Positions 51,885-60,425 of a stretch of 64,000 bases of DNA are shown one piece after another (within the stretch, counting starts at the first letter, position 1; the number at the start of each line of letters is the position of its first letter). Where the stretch lies: assembly GCF_001468285.1 (NCBI RefSeq), contig NZ_LNSB01000003.1:1-64000 (forward strand). Reading direction: 5' to 3'. Origin of the DNA: Sphingopyxis sp. HIX. Its GTDB lineage: Bacteria > Pseudomonadota > Alphaproteobacteria > Sphingomonadales > Sphingomonadaceae. Under the pieces are notes generated by a model. It ran no database searches and was not told the origin of the DNA. It worked only from the letters and a program-made list of their open reading frames with translations. The position numbers and the translations under genes are program-made.

Positions 51885-52631
51885 ATGACCCCCGATCCGC
51901 TGTTCGATTTCACCGGCAAGGTCGCGCTCGTCACCGGCGGGTCGCGCGGGCTCGGCTATCGCATGGTGAAGGCGCTCGCCGAGCGCGGCGCTGACGTCAT
52001 CGTGGCGAGCCGCAAGCTCGAGAATTGCGAGATGGTGGCGGAGGAATGCCGCGCGCTCGGGCGCAAGGCGATGGCCTATGGCGTGCATTGCGGGCGCTGG
52101 GACGAGATCGATGGACTTATCGCAGCGACTTATGCGGAGTTCGGGTGCGTCGACATATTGATCAACAACGCCGGCATGTCGCCCGCCTGCCCCAGCCACG
52201 AGATGCCCGAGAACCTCTTCGATTCGGTGCTCAATCTGAACTTCAAGGGCCCCTTCCGCCTCGCGAGCCAGGTCGCGTTTCGGATGAGCGAGGGCGACGG
52301 CGGCTGCATCATCAACATCAGCTCGACCGGCGCGCTGATGCCGCTGCCGATGGTGATCCCCTATGGGTCGGCGAAGGCCGCGCTCAATGCGATGTCGGTG
52401 TCGCTGAGCCGCGAATATGCGCCGAAGGTGCGCGTGAACACGATCAGCCCGGGGCCGTTCCTGACCGATATCGCCGAGGCCTGGGACCCGAAGAAGCGCG
52501 AGACGCAGCCGGTCGCGTTAGGGCGCCCGGGGCGGCCCGAGGAGATCGTGACTGCCGCGCTGATGCTGGCGAGCCCTGCGTCGTCCTATACGACGGGAGC
52601 GCTGGTGCGCGTCGATGGCGGGCAGCAGTGA
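51885..52631 (+). CDS. SDR-family oxidoreductase
   Basis: 248 residues. Classical FabG/gluconate-5-dehydrogenase-like: TGGSRGLGYRMVKAL (15-29), NNAGMSPAC, serine in ISSTGALMPL, YGSAK. It is the last gene of the MarR operon, 1 base after the hydrolase stop. It may interconvert the 4-hydroxy and 4-keto forms of the substrate or oxidise a 3-hydroxyacyl-CoA. Confidence 0.85.
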   Translation: MTPDPLFDFTGKVALVTGGSRGLGYRMVKALAERGADVIVASRKLENCEMVAEECRALGRKAMAYGVHCGRWDEIDGLIAATYAEFGCVDILINNAGMSPACPSHEMPENLFDSVLNLNFKGPFRLASQVAFRMSEGDGGCIINISSTGALMPLPMVIPYGSAKAALNAMSVSLSREYAPKVRVNTISPGPFLTDIAEAWDPKKRETQPVALGRPGRPEEIVTAALMLASPASSYTTGALVRVDGGQQ

Positions 52632-52635
52632 TATT

Positions 52636-52731
52636 CCCCTCCCTGCAAGGGAGGGGCTAGGGGTGGGTCGCCGCAGGCGTTCTTTCTTTGCCGCCTACCC
52701 ACCCCCGCCCCCTCCCTTCCAGGAAGGGGAG
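52636..52731. repeat. GC-rich hairpin repeat element, variant
   Basis: Arms CCCCTCCCTGCAAGGGAGGGG (first 20 bases from 52636) and CCTTCCAGGAAGG near 52715, with a central GGGTGGG ... CCCACCC pair. It is between convergent genes and can fold as a bidirectional terminator. Confidence 0.7.
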
Positions 52732-52734
52732 AAA

Positions 52735-53715
52735 TTAGCGCCGGAACCCCGCCAGCCGCTGGTCGAGGATCGCTTCGGCCTCCGAGATGATCCGGTCGAT
52801 CAGTTCCTGACAGGTCGGGATATCGTGGATCAGCCCCTGGATCATGCCCGCCCAGAAAACGCCCTTCGACAGGTCGCCGGTCTTGAGCAGTTCGCGCCCC
52901 GCGGTGCCCGCGACCAGTTCCTGCACGTCGCTGAACTTCGCGTCGGGCTCGGCGAGGCGACGGACGACCTCTTCGCTGACCGGGCTCTTGCCGACGCGCG
53001 CGGTGTTCTTGAAATTGCGGAAAATGAGGAAGCTGCCGCGCTCGTCGTTATCGAGATAGGCCTGCTTCACATTGTCGTGGACCGGCGCCTCTTTCGTGGC
53101 GCAGAAGCGCGTGCCCATGTTGATGCCCTCGGCACCCAGGCTGAGCGCCGCGACGAGGCCTCGCCCGTCGCCGAAGCCACCCGACGCAAGCATCGGGATC
53201 TTCACCTTGTCGGCGGCGGCGGGAATCAGGATCAGGCCGGGGATATCGTCCTCGCCGGGGTGCCCCGCGCATTCGAAACCGTCGATCGAGATGATGTCAC
53301 AGCCCGCCTTCTCGGCCGACAGCGCGTGGCGCACCGCGGTGCATTTGTGGAGGATCGTCACGCCATGCGGCTTCACCCGCGCCCATATCTCGCGCACCGC
53401 TGGGGTGCCCGCGGTCTCCATGATCTTGACCCCGCTCTCGACGACGGCGTCGGCATAGGCATTGTAATCGGGCGAGTTGATCGTCGGAAACACCGTGAGG
53501 TTCACGCCGAAAGGCTTGTCGGTCAGCGAGCGGCAGCGTTCGATCTCGTCGCGCAGCGCCTGCGGGCTCGGTTGGGTCAGCGCGGTGATGATGCCGAGGC
53601 CGCCGGCGTTCGACACTGCGCTCGCCATCTCGGCGGTGCCCACCGCCTGCATGCCGCCTTGGACGATCGGATGCTCGATACCCAGCATTTCGGTGATCCG
53701 CGTCTTGAAACCCAT
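52735..53715 (-). CDS. Nitronate monooxygenase family protein (FMN-dependent TIM barrel)
   Basis: 326 residues from ATG 53715. Family blocks are HPIVQGGMQAVGTAEMASAV (about residues 13-32), GVNLTVFP, the conserved DGFECAGHPGEDD (about 146), LASGGFGDGRGLVAAL and GINMGTRF (FMN phosphate loop). Many members act as enoyl reductases or unknown FMN oxidases rather than on nitroalkanes. It diverges from a quinone-oxidoreductase-like gene with palindrome site F between them. Confidence 0.86.
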   Translation of the reverse strand: MGFKTRITEMLGIEHPIVQGGMQAVGTAEMASAVSNAGGLGIITALTQPSPQALRDEIERCRSLTDKPFGVNLTVFPTINSPDYNAYADAVVESGVKIMETAGTPAVREIWARVKPHGVTILHKCTAVRHALSAEKAGCDIISIDGFECAGHPGEDDIPGLILIPAAADKVKIPMLASGGFGDGRGLVAALSLGAEGINMGTRFCATKEAPVHDNVKQAYLDNDERGSFLIFRNFKNTARVGKSPVSEEVVRRLAEPDAKFSDVQELVAGTAGRELLKTGDLSKGVFWAGMIQGLIHDIPTCQELIDRIISEAEAILDQRLAGFRR

Positions 53716-53731
53716 CTGCCCATCCTCCAAT

Positions 53732-53743
53732 AGTTATATAACT
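53732..53743. promoter_or_regulatory. Shared palindrome, site F (AGTTATATAACT)
   Basis: A perfect copy of the 12-base palindrome in the 67-base gap between the divergent nitronate-monooxygenase-like and quinone-oxidoreductase-like genes. It is followed by TGGTTATAC, another half-site-like stretch. Confidence 0.68.
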
Positions 53744-53782
53744 TGGTTATACTTCTAAACGCATGATGACAAGAGGTGTCCG

Positions 53783-54772
53783 ATGACCGCTCCCCTGCCC
53801 CGCGCCGTTCGGGCCGACGAACTCGGCCCGCCCGAAAACTATCGCCTCGTCGAACATGATCCGGGCCCGCCGTCGCCCACTCAAGTGAGGATTTCTATCA
53901 GGGCGGCGGGGATCAGCTTCGTCGACGTGCTCACCGCGGGGGGCGGCTATCAGGTCAAGCCGCCGGTTCCCTTCATCCCGGGCAGCGAATGCGCGGGGGT
54001 GGTCGAGGCGGTCGGCGCCGAGGTGACCGGGCTGGCGGTCGGCGACAAGGTCGTCGCGAGCGGCTGGGGCGGCATGTTCGCCGAGGCGGTCAACCTGCCC
54101 GCGCGGGTGGTGCGCAAGATGCCAGCAGCGCTGACGTTCGAGGAAGCGGCGGTGTTTCCGGTGAGCTATGCGACGGCGTGGCATGCGCTGGTCGATCGCG
54201 GTCAGCTGAAGGCGGGCGAGACATTGCTGGTGCTCGGTGCCGGCGGCGCGACGGGCTATGCGGCGGTGCAGATCGGCAAGCTGCTTGGCGCCCACGTGAT
54301 CGGCTCGGCGTCGGACGCGGCCAAGCGCACGCTGGCGACGGCGGGCGGTGCCGATGCGGTGGTCGATGCGCGCGGCGGCGACTGGCGCGAGGCGGTCAAG
54401 GCAGCAAACGCCGGCAAGGGCGTCGATGTCGTCTTCGATCCCGTCGGCGGCGACGCGACCGATCCGGCGTTTCGCTCGCTCGCCTGGAACGGGCGGCATC
54501 TGGTGGTCGGCTTCCCGGCCGGGATGACGGCGCTCAAGACGAACCTCCCGCTGCTCAAGGGCGCGAGCCTGATCGGGGTCGACGTTCGCCAGTTCGGGAT
54601 TTTCGAGGCCGAGAAGAGCGAAGCCAACCGCGACAGGATTTTTGCATTGGCGGGCGGAGGCAAGCTGCGGCCGGCGGTGGCCCGGACCTATCCCTTGGAA
54701 GAGTTTCGCGCGGCGATGGCGGACGCGGCGGCAGGCAAGAGCGCCGGGCGGATCGTGCTGGTCATGGACTAG
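53783..54772 (+). CDS. MDR-family NADPH:quinone oxidoreductase / enoyl reductase-like
   Basis: 329 residues. Zinc-free medium-chain fold: PPSPTQVRISIRAAG, FIPGSECAGVV (about 67), and the cofactor loop LGAGGATGYAAVQIGKLLGA (about 152-171), then VVGFPAG. Members reduce quinones or enones with NADPH. It stands alone on + and shares its last four bases (CTAG, 54769-54772) with the convergent gene, each using it for a TAG stop. Confidence 0.87.
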   Translation: MTAPLPRAVRADELGPPENYRLVEHDPGPPSPTQVRISIRAAGISFVDVLTAGGGYQVKPPVPFIPGSECAGVVEAVGAEVTGLAVGDKVVASGWGGMFAEAVNLPARVVRKMPAALTFEEAAVFPVSYATAWHALVDRGQLKAGETLLVLGAGGATGYAAVQIGKLLGAHVIGSASDAAKRTLATAGGADAVVDARGGDWREAVKAANAGKGVDVVFDPVGGDATDPAFRSLAWNGRHLVVGFPAGMTALKTNLPLLKGASLIGVDVRQFGIFEAEKSEANRDRIFALAGGGKLRPAVARTYPLEEFRAAMADAAAGKSAGRIVLVMD

Positions 54773-55698
54773 GTCCAGTCGGCTTCGACTGCCGTCAGAC
54801 GGGCGCGCCAGTCGGGTCCCGGCAGCAGCGCTTCGAACTCGCTCTTCAACCGCGCTACCAACTCAGCCACGGGCTCGACCGCGTCGATCAGACCGACGCT
54901 CTGCCCCGCGCTCCAGATGTCGCGCCAAGGCATTACGCCCTCGGGCATCGGCGAGCGGATGTTGGGCAGCGCCTTGGCGTCGAGCCCGACCGCCTCGATC
55001 GACGGACGCATCCAGTGCGCGGGCACGCCGTTCATCGCCGCAGAGGCGACGATATCGTCGGCATTGACGGCCGGGATCATGGCACGATGCCCCTCGACCA
55101 CGCCGCTCTCCGGCGTCGCGATGAAGCGCGTACCCATGCAGGCGAGATCGCCGCCGAGCGCCAACGATGCTGCGATGCCGTGCGCGTCGGCGATGCCGCC
55201 CGCGACGATCAGCAGCCCGCCGAACATGCGCCGCACCGCGGGGACGAAGGCCATCGGGGTCAGGAACCCCGTATGCCCGCCCGCGCCGGCGCAGGTCAGC
55301 ATCAGCCCGTCTGCGCCCGCCGCAATCGCCTTTTCGGCGTGTTTCATCGTCGTCACATCGTGGATGACGCGCCCGCCCCAGCCATGGACGCGCTCGACGA
55401 GCGCCGAGGGATCGCCAAGGCTCGAGAGGACGAGCGGGACGCGATAGCGTTCGAGCAGCGCGAGGCGGTCGGCGCCCGCGGGATCGCTGCCCCAGCGCGC
55501 GGGCATGTTGACGATCGGCGGGGCGCCGCCCGTGTCGGCGAGCGCCGTCAGATAGTCCTCGAACAGCTCGAAGGGCGTGATCGTCCCGCCCTGCCAGCCG
55601 CCGATCACCCCCGCGTTGCAGCAAGCCGTCGCGAGCGGGACCGACGAAGCGAAGCTCATCGGCGCGCACATCAGCGGAAGCGAGAGGCCAGCGAACAT
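54769..55698 (-). CDS. Nitronate monooxygenase family protein, second type
   Basis: 309 residues from ATG 55698. It has APMSFASSVPLATACCNAGV at the N-terminus, CAGAGGHTGF (about 142) with the conserved His, LIVAGGIADAHGIAASLALG and ACMGTRFIATPES for FMN binding. It is distinct from the gene at 52735 and lies last in the operon from 60329 (two acyl-CoA dehydrogenases, WS/DGAT, unknown protein, this gene). Likely an FMN-dependent reductase or oxygenase acting on the pathway intermediate. Confidence 0.83.
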   Translation of the reverse strand: MFAGLSLPLMCAPMSFASSVPLATACCNAGVIGGWQGGTITPFELFEDYLTALADTGGAPPIVNMPARWGSDPAGADRLALLERYRVPLVLSSLGDPSALVERVHGWGGRVIHDVTTMKHAEKAIAAGADGLMLTCAGAGGHTGFLTPMAFVPAVRRMFGGLLIVAGGIADAHGIAASLALGGDLACMGTRFIATPESGVVEGHRAMIPAVNADDIVASAAMNGVPAHWMRPSIEAVGLDAKALPNIRSPMPEGVMPWRDIWSAGQSVGLIDAVEPVAELVARLKSEFEALLPGPDWRARLTAVEADWT

Positions 55699-55703
55699 CG
55701 CGG

Positions 55704-56762
55704 TCAGGCGATCGCCTTCAGTGCGTCGAGGACGCGGACGAAATGGACGGGGTTCCACACATCCTGATCCTCGCCCCAACCGATGCCGCCGTCAATGTCC
55801 CAGCGCATCAGCTGGTTTACGCCATAGCCGGCCTCGCTCATCGTGCTGACGACAAAGCCTTCGCTCTGCATTTCGCGGCCATGCTCGTCGATCAGTTCGA
55901 CTTGCATATGCGTGCTCCAGCCGGTCTGCGGGCTGCGGAACACGCGCATGCGCGATTTCGCGGTGTCGAGGCTGCCGAACTGACCGTCACGGCGGATCCA
56001 GCCGGCGTTCATCGGCGACCAGCCGTCGGCATCGCCGTCCTGCACGCGCGCGAAGCCGAGGAAGCCGGTGCTGTCGCGGCGGTGGCCGAAGATATACTGG
56101 ATGCGGCCGCGGCCGCGCTCGCGTTCGATCTCGCGCCAGCGCGCGCCGCCGGGATTTTTCACGCGCTCCATGTCATTGGCATAGACTTTGGGGCTAGCGG
56201 CATAAGGCCCGCCGCGCGGCCCCCAGGTGCGGTCGCGCACGCCGATGCCGTCGATGCGAATACGCTCGCCGCGCAGCGTCATCCAGCCCTCGACATGGCC
56301 GAGCTGGTCATAATGCGGCGTGGCCATGAAGGGCGGCCTGCCGGGCGGGAAGCGGTGCGGCTGGTGCAGCCCGGTGTGGGTGAAGTCGAGCGCGAAGCCG
56401 CGCGAAGGGTCTTCGTACCGGAGGTGATATTTCATGCCTGGCTCGAGCATCTTGAGGCTGTAGCCGCCGCCGTTCTTGTCGCCCGGGAAGGTGATGTCGG
56501 TGAGGTCGGGGGCGTCGGGCATCGGCGCCTCCTCGACCTTGCGGTAATAGGCCATGCGCGCCTGGTCATAGCCTTCGTCGTCCCACGCGAAGATGCGCCA
56601 GGTGATCGCCTTGCGGTTGGGATAATAGGGCGCGTGGATCCAGCAGCCGATCTTGCGCTCGGGGATGTTGAACGACCACCAATTGGTCTCGGTCTCATAG
56701 GGATCGTCGGACAGCTGGTGGTAGCGGTCGTCCTCGGGCTTGAAAGCGAGGTCTTCGGTCAT
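55704..56762 (-). CDS. Unknown protein, lipocalin-like two-domain (possibly DUF7064/7065)
   Basis: 352 residues, no signal peptide or membrane segment, rich in Trp, Tyr and Gly. Visible blocks are ETNWWSFNIPERKIGCWIHA (about 24-43), RYEDPSRGFALDFT, the sharply conserved-looking GIGVRDRTWGPRGG (about 175) and MRWDIDGGIGWGEDQDVWNP at the end. This resembles AttH/hydroxyneurosporene-synthase-like beta folds; the DUF label is uncertain. It overlaps the WS/DGAT gene by ATGA, so the two proteins may work together on a bulky lipid. Confidence 0.62.
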   Translation of the reverse strand: MTEDLAFKPEDDRYHQLSDDPYETETNWWSFNIPERKIGCWIHAPYYPNRKAITWRIFAWDDEGYDQARMAYYRKVEEAPMPDAPDLTDITFPGDKNGGGYSLKMLEPGMKYHLRYEDPSRGFALDFTHTGLHQPHRFPPGRPPFMATPHYDQLGHVEGWMTLRGERIRIDGIGVRDRTWGPRGGPYAASPKVYANDMERVKNPGGARWREIERERGRGRIQYIFGHRRDSTGFLGFARVQDGDADGWSPMNAGWIRRDGQFGSLDTAKSRMRVFRSPQTGWSTHMQVELIDEHGREMQSEGFVVSTMSEAGYGVNQLMRWDIDGGIGWGEDQDVWNPVHFVRVLDALKAIA

Positions 56763-58129
56763 GCGATACTCTCCAGTTCGTCGAGCGCGGCGGTGAACAG
56801 CGCGGCGATGCGGGTCACATCGGCGACCTTCGCGGCATCGGCGATCACGCCCATGTCGAGATTGTCGCCGCTTCGCCGCGAGGTGATGTTGAGAAAACGC
56901 CCCGAGCCGATGATCGGCACCGGATAATTGTGGCGCTGGGCAAAGCCGGCGTAGCTGCGCGGCGCGGCGGGGCCGGGCACGTTGGATAGCGTGAGGTTGC
57001 CGGGGATCAGGCGTTTGCCGCCCGCGAGGCGATCGGCGAAGGCCGCGCGGCGGTCGCGTGCGCCGAACGGCTTTTCGGCGGCGTCGAGCAGGGCTTCGTC
57101 GTGCGGCGTGCGGCGCATCTCGGCGGCCATCGACGCCTGGATCGCGCGGAGGCGCTCGACCGGATCGGCGAGATGGGTCGCGAGATGCGGGTGCAGCGCG
57201 ACGATGCGGTTGCCGAAATCGCCATGCTCCGGCCGGCGGTACGAGCGCGCAGAATTGATGACCAGCGGCGCGTCGGGAAGCTCTCCGGTTTCTATAAGAT
57301 AGTTGCGCAGCGCGGTGCTGGCGAGGGTCAGGAAGATGTCGTTGATCGTCGCACCCGCCGCCTTGCCGACCGCCTTCATGCGCGCGAGCGGCAGGCTGAT
57401 CGTTGCATAGCAGCGCTCGGCGGAGGTCGGTCCCGACAGCGCGAATTCGGGAGTCGGTTCGCGGTCACCCTCATAGGCTTCGAGCGCAGCGAGCGCCTCC
57501 TTGCGGCGTGCCGATTGTTCGGCGCGCAGGTCCGCGTCGGCTGCGAAGCGCGCATCGGCCTTTTCGCGCCATTTCTCGGGCTCGGGTAGGCGCGCGTCGG
57601 CGAAGCGCGCGGTCGCGGGCGGGGCGGCGTCGCTGAGCAGGCCCATCACGGCCTGGAACCCGATGCCGTCGGCGACGCCGTGGTGCATCTTGAGATAGAG
57701 CGCGCTGCCGCCCTCGGCGAGGCGTTCGAAGACGTGGACGGCGAAGGGGGGACCCGAGAGGTCGAGGCGGCGCATGTTGAGTTTCGCAACCGACGCGTAA
57801 AGGTCGGCTTCGCTCCACGCACCGTCATGTGGTTCGACCGCGATCAGGCTTTCGAGATCGGCATTGGCGATATCGGCCCAGACGTCGCTGTCATAACCAT
57901 CGGGCGCTTCGTGCAGCCGCACCAGCAGCGGCGTCGCGGGGAGCCGGTCGGCGAACTGGCGGCGGAGCGCGGCGGCGAGCTCGCCCTGCCGGTCCTGGGG
58001 CACGTCGAGCAGGATCAGCGCGCCGACATGCATCGGCGAGGCGTCGGTCTCGGACAGGACCATGAAATGATCGTCGGGGCGCAGGCGGCGGACGCCCGGC
58101 GCGAGTTTCAGCGGATCGACGGCGCTCAT
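56759..58129 (-). CDS. Wax ester synthase / diacylglycerol acyltransferase family (WS/DGAT)
   Basis: 456 residues. The acyltransferase motif HHxxxDG is present as KMHHGVADGIGF (His149-His150, Asp154-Gly155), with the later PLVINSARSYRRPEHGDFGN and LTLSNVPGP blocks of the family. These enzymes move acyl groups from acyl-CoA to alcohols. Finding one inside an acyl-CoA dehydrogenase operon is unusual: it might esterify a sterol- or terpene-like alcohol, store excess acyl groups, or act on a CoA intermediate. Confidence 0.86.
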   Translation of the reverse strand: MSAVDPLKLAPGVRRLRPDDHFMVLSETDASPMHVGALILLDVPQDRQGELAAALRRQFADRLPATPLLVRLHEAPDGYDSDVWADIANADLESLIAVEPHDGAWSEADLYASVAKLNMRRLDLSGPPFAVHVFERLAEGGSALYLKMHHGVADGIGFQAVMGLLSDAAPPATARFADARLPEPEKWREKADARFAADADLRAEQSARRKEALAALEAYEGDREPTPEFALSGPTSAERCYATISLPLARMKAVGKAAGATINDIFLTLASTALRNYLIETGELPDAPLVINSARSYRRPEHGDFGNRIVALHPHLATHLADPVERLRAIQASMAAEMRRTPHDEALLDAAEKPFGARDRRAAFADRLAGGKRLIPGNLTLSNVPGPAAPRSYAGFAQRHNYPVPIIGSGRFLNITSRRSGDNLDMGVIADAAKVADVTRIAALFTAALDELESIA

Positions 58130-58132
58130 GCC

Positions 58133-59116
58133 CTACCAGCCGGCCAGATCGGCGGCGCGCGCGCGATGCTCGGCGGGGCTGCCGAGCCAGGCGCGGTCGG
58201 CCATCGCGCGGCGGAACCAGTAATTGAGCCCATATTCCCATGTATAGCCGATGCCGCCGTGCGCGGTGACGGCGGCGCGGGTGGTCTGGACATAGGTGTC
58301 GCACAGATGCGCTTTCGCCATTGCGGCGGCGCGCGGCGCGTCGGCAAGCTGCGCGTCCCAGGCATAGGCGGCGTACCAGACGAGCGCGCGCGCGGGTTCG
58401 ACGGCGAGCGCCATGTGCGCGAGCTGGTGTTTGAGCGCCTGGAAACGCCCGATCGGCTGGCCGAACTGCTCGCGCTCCTTGGCGTACGCGACGCTCATGT
58501 CGGTGACCTTCTGCGCCCCGCCGAGCGCGTCGGCGGCGACGAGGACGAGCGCGGCATCGGCGAGGCGCGCGGTCATCGGGTCGGCCGCGGCGAAGAGGGT
58601 TTCGCCTGCGCCGTCAGCAATGGCCAGTTTCGACATCGGGCGGGTGCGGTCGGCGGCTTTTACGGGTTCGATCGTTGCATCGGCTACCGGAACGAGGCGG
58701 ACGCCCTTTGCGCGGTCGACGATCAGGAACAGGTCGGCGGCGCGCGCGCTCGGCGCATAGTCGCTGCCGCCGTGGACCAATGTCGCGACCTGCGCACCGC
58801 TGGACAGCGCCTCGACATCGCTCTTCCCGCTCGCGTCGACGGCAGCGACCGCCAGCAGCTGCCCGATCAGCGGCCCCGCCGCCGCGGCCTCGCCCGCGAC
58901 CTCGCAGACGAGCGCGGCGTCGAGCAGGCCCATGCCGCTGCCTGGCGCCAGCATCCCGCCGAGGCCCAGCGCCATCAGCGCGTCCCAGCTGGTGCGATCG
59001 AAATCCGCGTCGCCATCGGCGAAGGCATGGATACGCTCGATCGGCCAGCTGTCGGCCAGCGTGCCGCGCACCGCGTTCTGGATCGCCGCCTGCTCTTCGG
59101 TCAGGTGGAAATGCAC
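58133..59116 (-). CDS. Acyl-CoA dehydrogenase-like, small subunit of a pair
   Basis: 327 residues. N-terminal helices (HLTEEQAAIQNAVRGTLADS), a reduced middle domain, and the C-terminal REQFGQPIGRFQALKHQLAH and VTAHGGIGYTWEYGLNYWFR blocks. It is one base downstream of a 403-residue acyl-CoA dehydrogenase. The long/short arrangement repeats that at 35565/36721 and predicts a hetero-tetramer for a bulky acyl-CoA. Confidence 0.88.
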   Translation of the reverse strand: MHFHLTEEQAAIQNAVRGTLADSWPIERIHAFADGDADFDRTSWDALMALGLGGMLAPGSGMGLLDAALVCEVAGEAAAAGPLIGQLLAVAAVDASGKSDVEALSSGAQVATLVHGGSDYAPSARAADLFLIVDRAKGVRLVPVADATIEPVKAADRTRPMSKLAIADGAGETLFAAADPMTARLADAALVLVAADALGGAQKVTDMSVAYAKEREQFGQPIGRFQALKHQLAHMALAVEPARALVWYAAYAWDAQLADAPRAAAMAKAHLCDTYVQTTRAAVTAHGGIGYTWEYGLNYWFRRAMADRAWLGSPAEHRARAADLAGW

Positions 59117-59117
59117 G

Positions 59118-60329
59118 TCAGCGCTCCCCGCTCATCGCGAGGTCGCGCGGCAGACCGAGGCCGCGTTCGCCGATGATGTTGCGCTGGATGTTCGATGCGC
59201 CGCCGGCGATCGAATTGCCGAGGCTGCCCATGATCTGATCGAGCCATTTTTCGGGTCCGCGCGGGCCGCGATTGCCGCGCCCGCCCGCGCCCGCGGGCTC
59301 GAGGAAGCCGTGCTCGCCGATCAGTTCCTGCGCGAGCAAGGCCATCTCGTGCCCGATTTCGGTGAGCAGCAATTTCATCATCAGCGCGACCGGGCCGGGG
59401 TCCTCGCCCGCGGCGGCGCAGCTGAAGATACGGTAGCTCGAATAGCGGTGCGCCAGGACCGAGCCCTCGATCTGCGCGAGCTTGTCGCGGACGATCGGGT
59501 CGTCGATCCGGCCCACTTCCTTCGCGAGATCCACCAGCTTGGCGAATTGCTTGCCGAGGCCGTCGGCGCCGCCGATGCTCGCGCGTTCGTGCTTGAGGGT
59601 CGTGCGGCTGACGTACCAGCCCTGCCCGCGCTCGCCGACCTGCCACGCGACCGGCGTCTCGGCATTGTCGAAGAAGAATTCGCAGAAGGTATGATCGCCC
59701 TCTTCGCCCGTCATCTGGCGGATCGGCCGGCGGGTGACGCCGGGCTGGTCGAGGTCGATCAGCAGATAGGTAATCCCGTCGTGCTTGGGCGCGTCGGGTT
59801 CGGTGCGCACGAGCATGAACATATGCGTCGACTGCATGCCCTGCGAGGTCCAGATCTTCTGGCCGTTGATGACCCACTTGGTACCGTCGGGCGAGAGTTC
59901 ACCCTTGGTGCGCACGCTCGCGAGGTCGCTGCCCGAGCCGGGCTCGCTGTAGCCCTGCCCCCAGATATAATCGCCCTCGACGGTCCCCCGGATGAAGAGT
60001 TCCTTCTGCTCGTCGGTGCCCTTTTCGAGCAGCGTCGGCACGGTCATGTTCATGCCGTTGCCGCCGACCTCCATCGGGGCGCGGGCGCGGGCGAATTCTT
60101 CGCGGATCACCTGCGCCTTGATGACATCGACCGGCTGTTCGGAGCCGCCGTAGCGCTTGGGGATCGCGCGATAGAGATAGCCCTCGCCGGTCGCGAGCGC
60201 GCGGAAGGTGCGGATGGAGGCCTTGAGATCGGCGCTGCGCGCGTCGGCAGGCGGCGGCCAGTGCAGCGAGAGGAAGGCGCGGACTTCCGCGCGAAAGGCT
60301 TCGGCGGCCGCGCCATAGCTCAGGTCCAT
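59118..60329 (-). CDS. Acyl-CoA dehydrogenase, large subunit of a pair
   Basis: 403 residues. It has IWGQGYSEPGSGSDLASVRT (about 120-139), the strand KWVINGQKIWTSQGMQ, CEFFFDNAETPVAWQVGE, and the C-terminal IAGGASNIQRNIIGERGLGL. A Gly/Arg-rich insert (AGAGGRGNRGPRGPEKW) near residue 350 is unusual. It is the first gene of a five-gene operon with palindrome site G in its promoter, divergent from a thioesterase-like gene. Confidence 0.9.
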   Translation of the reverse strand: MDLSYGAAAEAFRAEVRAFLSLHWPPPADARSADLKASIRTFRALATGEGYLYRAIPKRYGGSEQPVDVIKAQVIREEFARARAPMEVGGNGMNMTVPTLLEKGTDEQKELFIRGTVEGDYIWGQGYSEPGSGSDLASVRTKGELSPDGTKWVINGQKIWTSQGMQSTHMFMLVRTEPDAPKHDGITYLLIDLDQPGVTRRPIRQMTGEEGDHTFCEFFFDNAETPVAWQVGERGQGWYVSRTTLKHERASIGGADGLGKQFAKLVDLAKEVGRIDDPIVRDKLAQIEGSVLAHRYSSYRIFSCAAAGEDPGPVALMMKLLLTEIGHEMALLAQELIGEHGFLEPAGAGGRGNRGPRGPEKWLDQIMGSLGNSIAGGASNIQRNIIGERGLGLPRDLAMSGER

Positions 60330-60357
60330 CGCTCGCTCTCCCTGTATCGTCGGCGAA

Positions 60358-60386
60358 TCTATGCTTGAGTTATATAACTACGTCAA
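60358..60386 (-). promoter_or_regulatory. Promoter of the 60329 operon with palindrome site G
   Basis: On the - strand a -35 TTGACG (60386-60381) and -10 CATAGA (60363-60358) are 17 bases apart, and the perfect palindrome AGTTATATAACT (60368-60379) fills the spacer. This is the same arrangement as at site B. The site also lies upstream of the divergent thioesterase-like gene. Confidence 0.65.
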
Positions 60387-60425
60387 CCATGTTGTGCGGC
60401 GAGGGAAGCATGATAAGGGGCGCCG

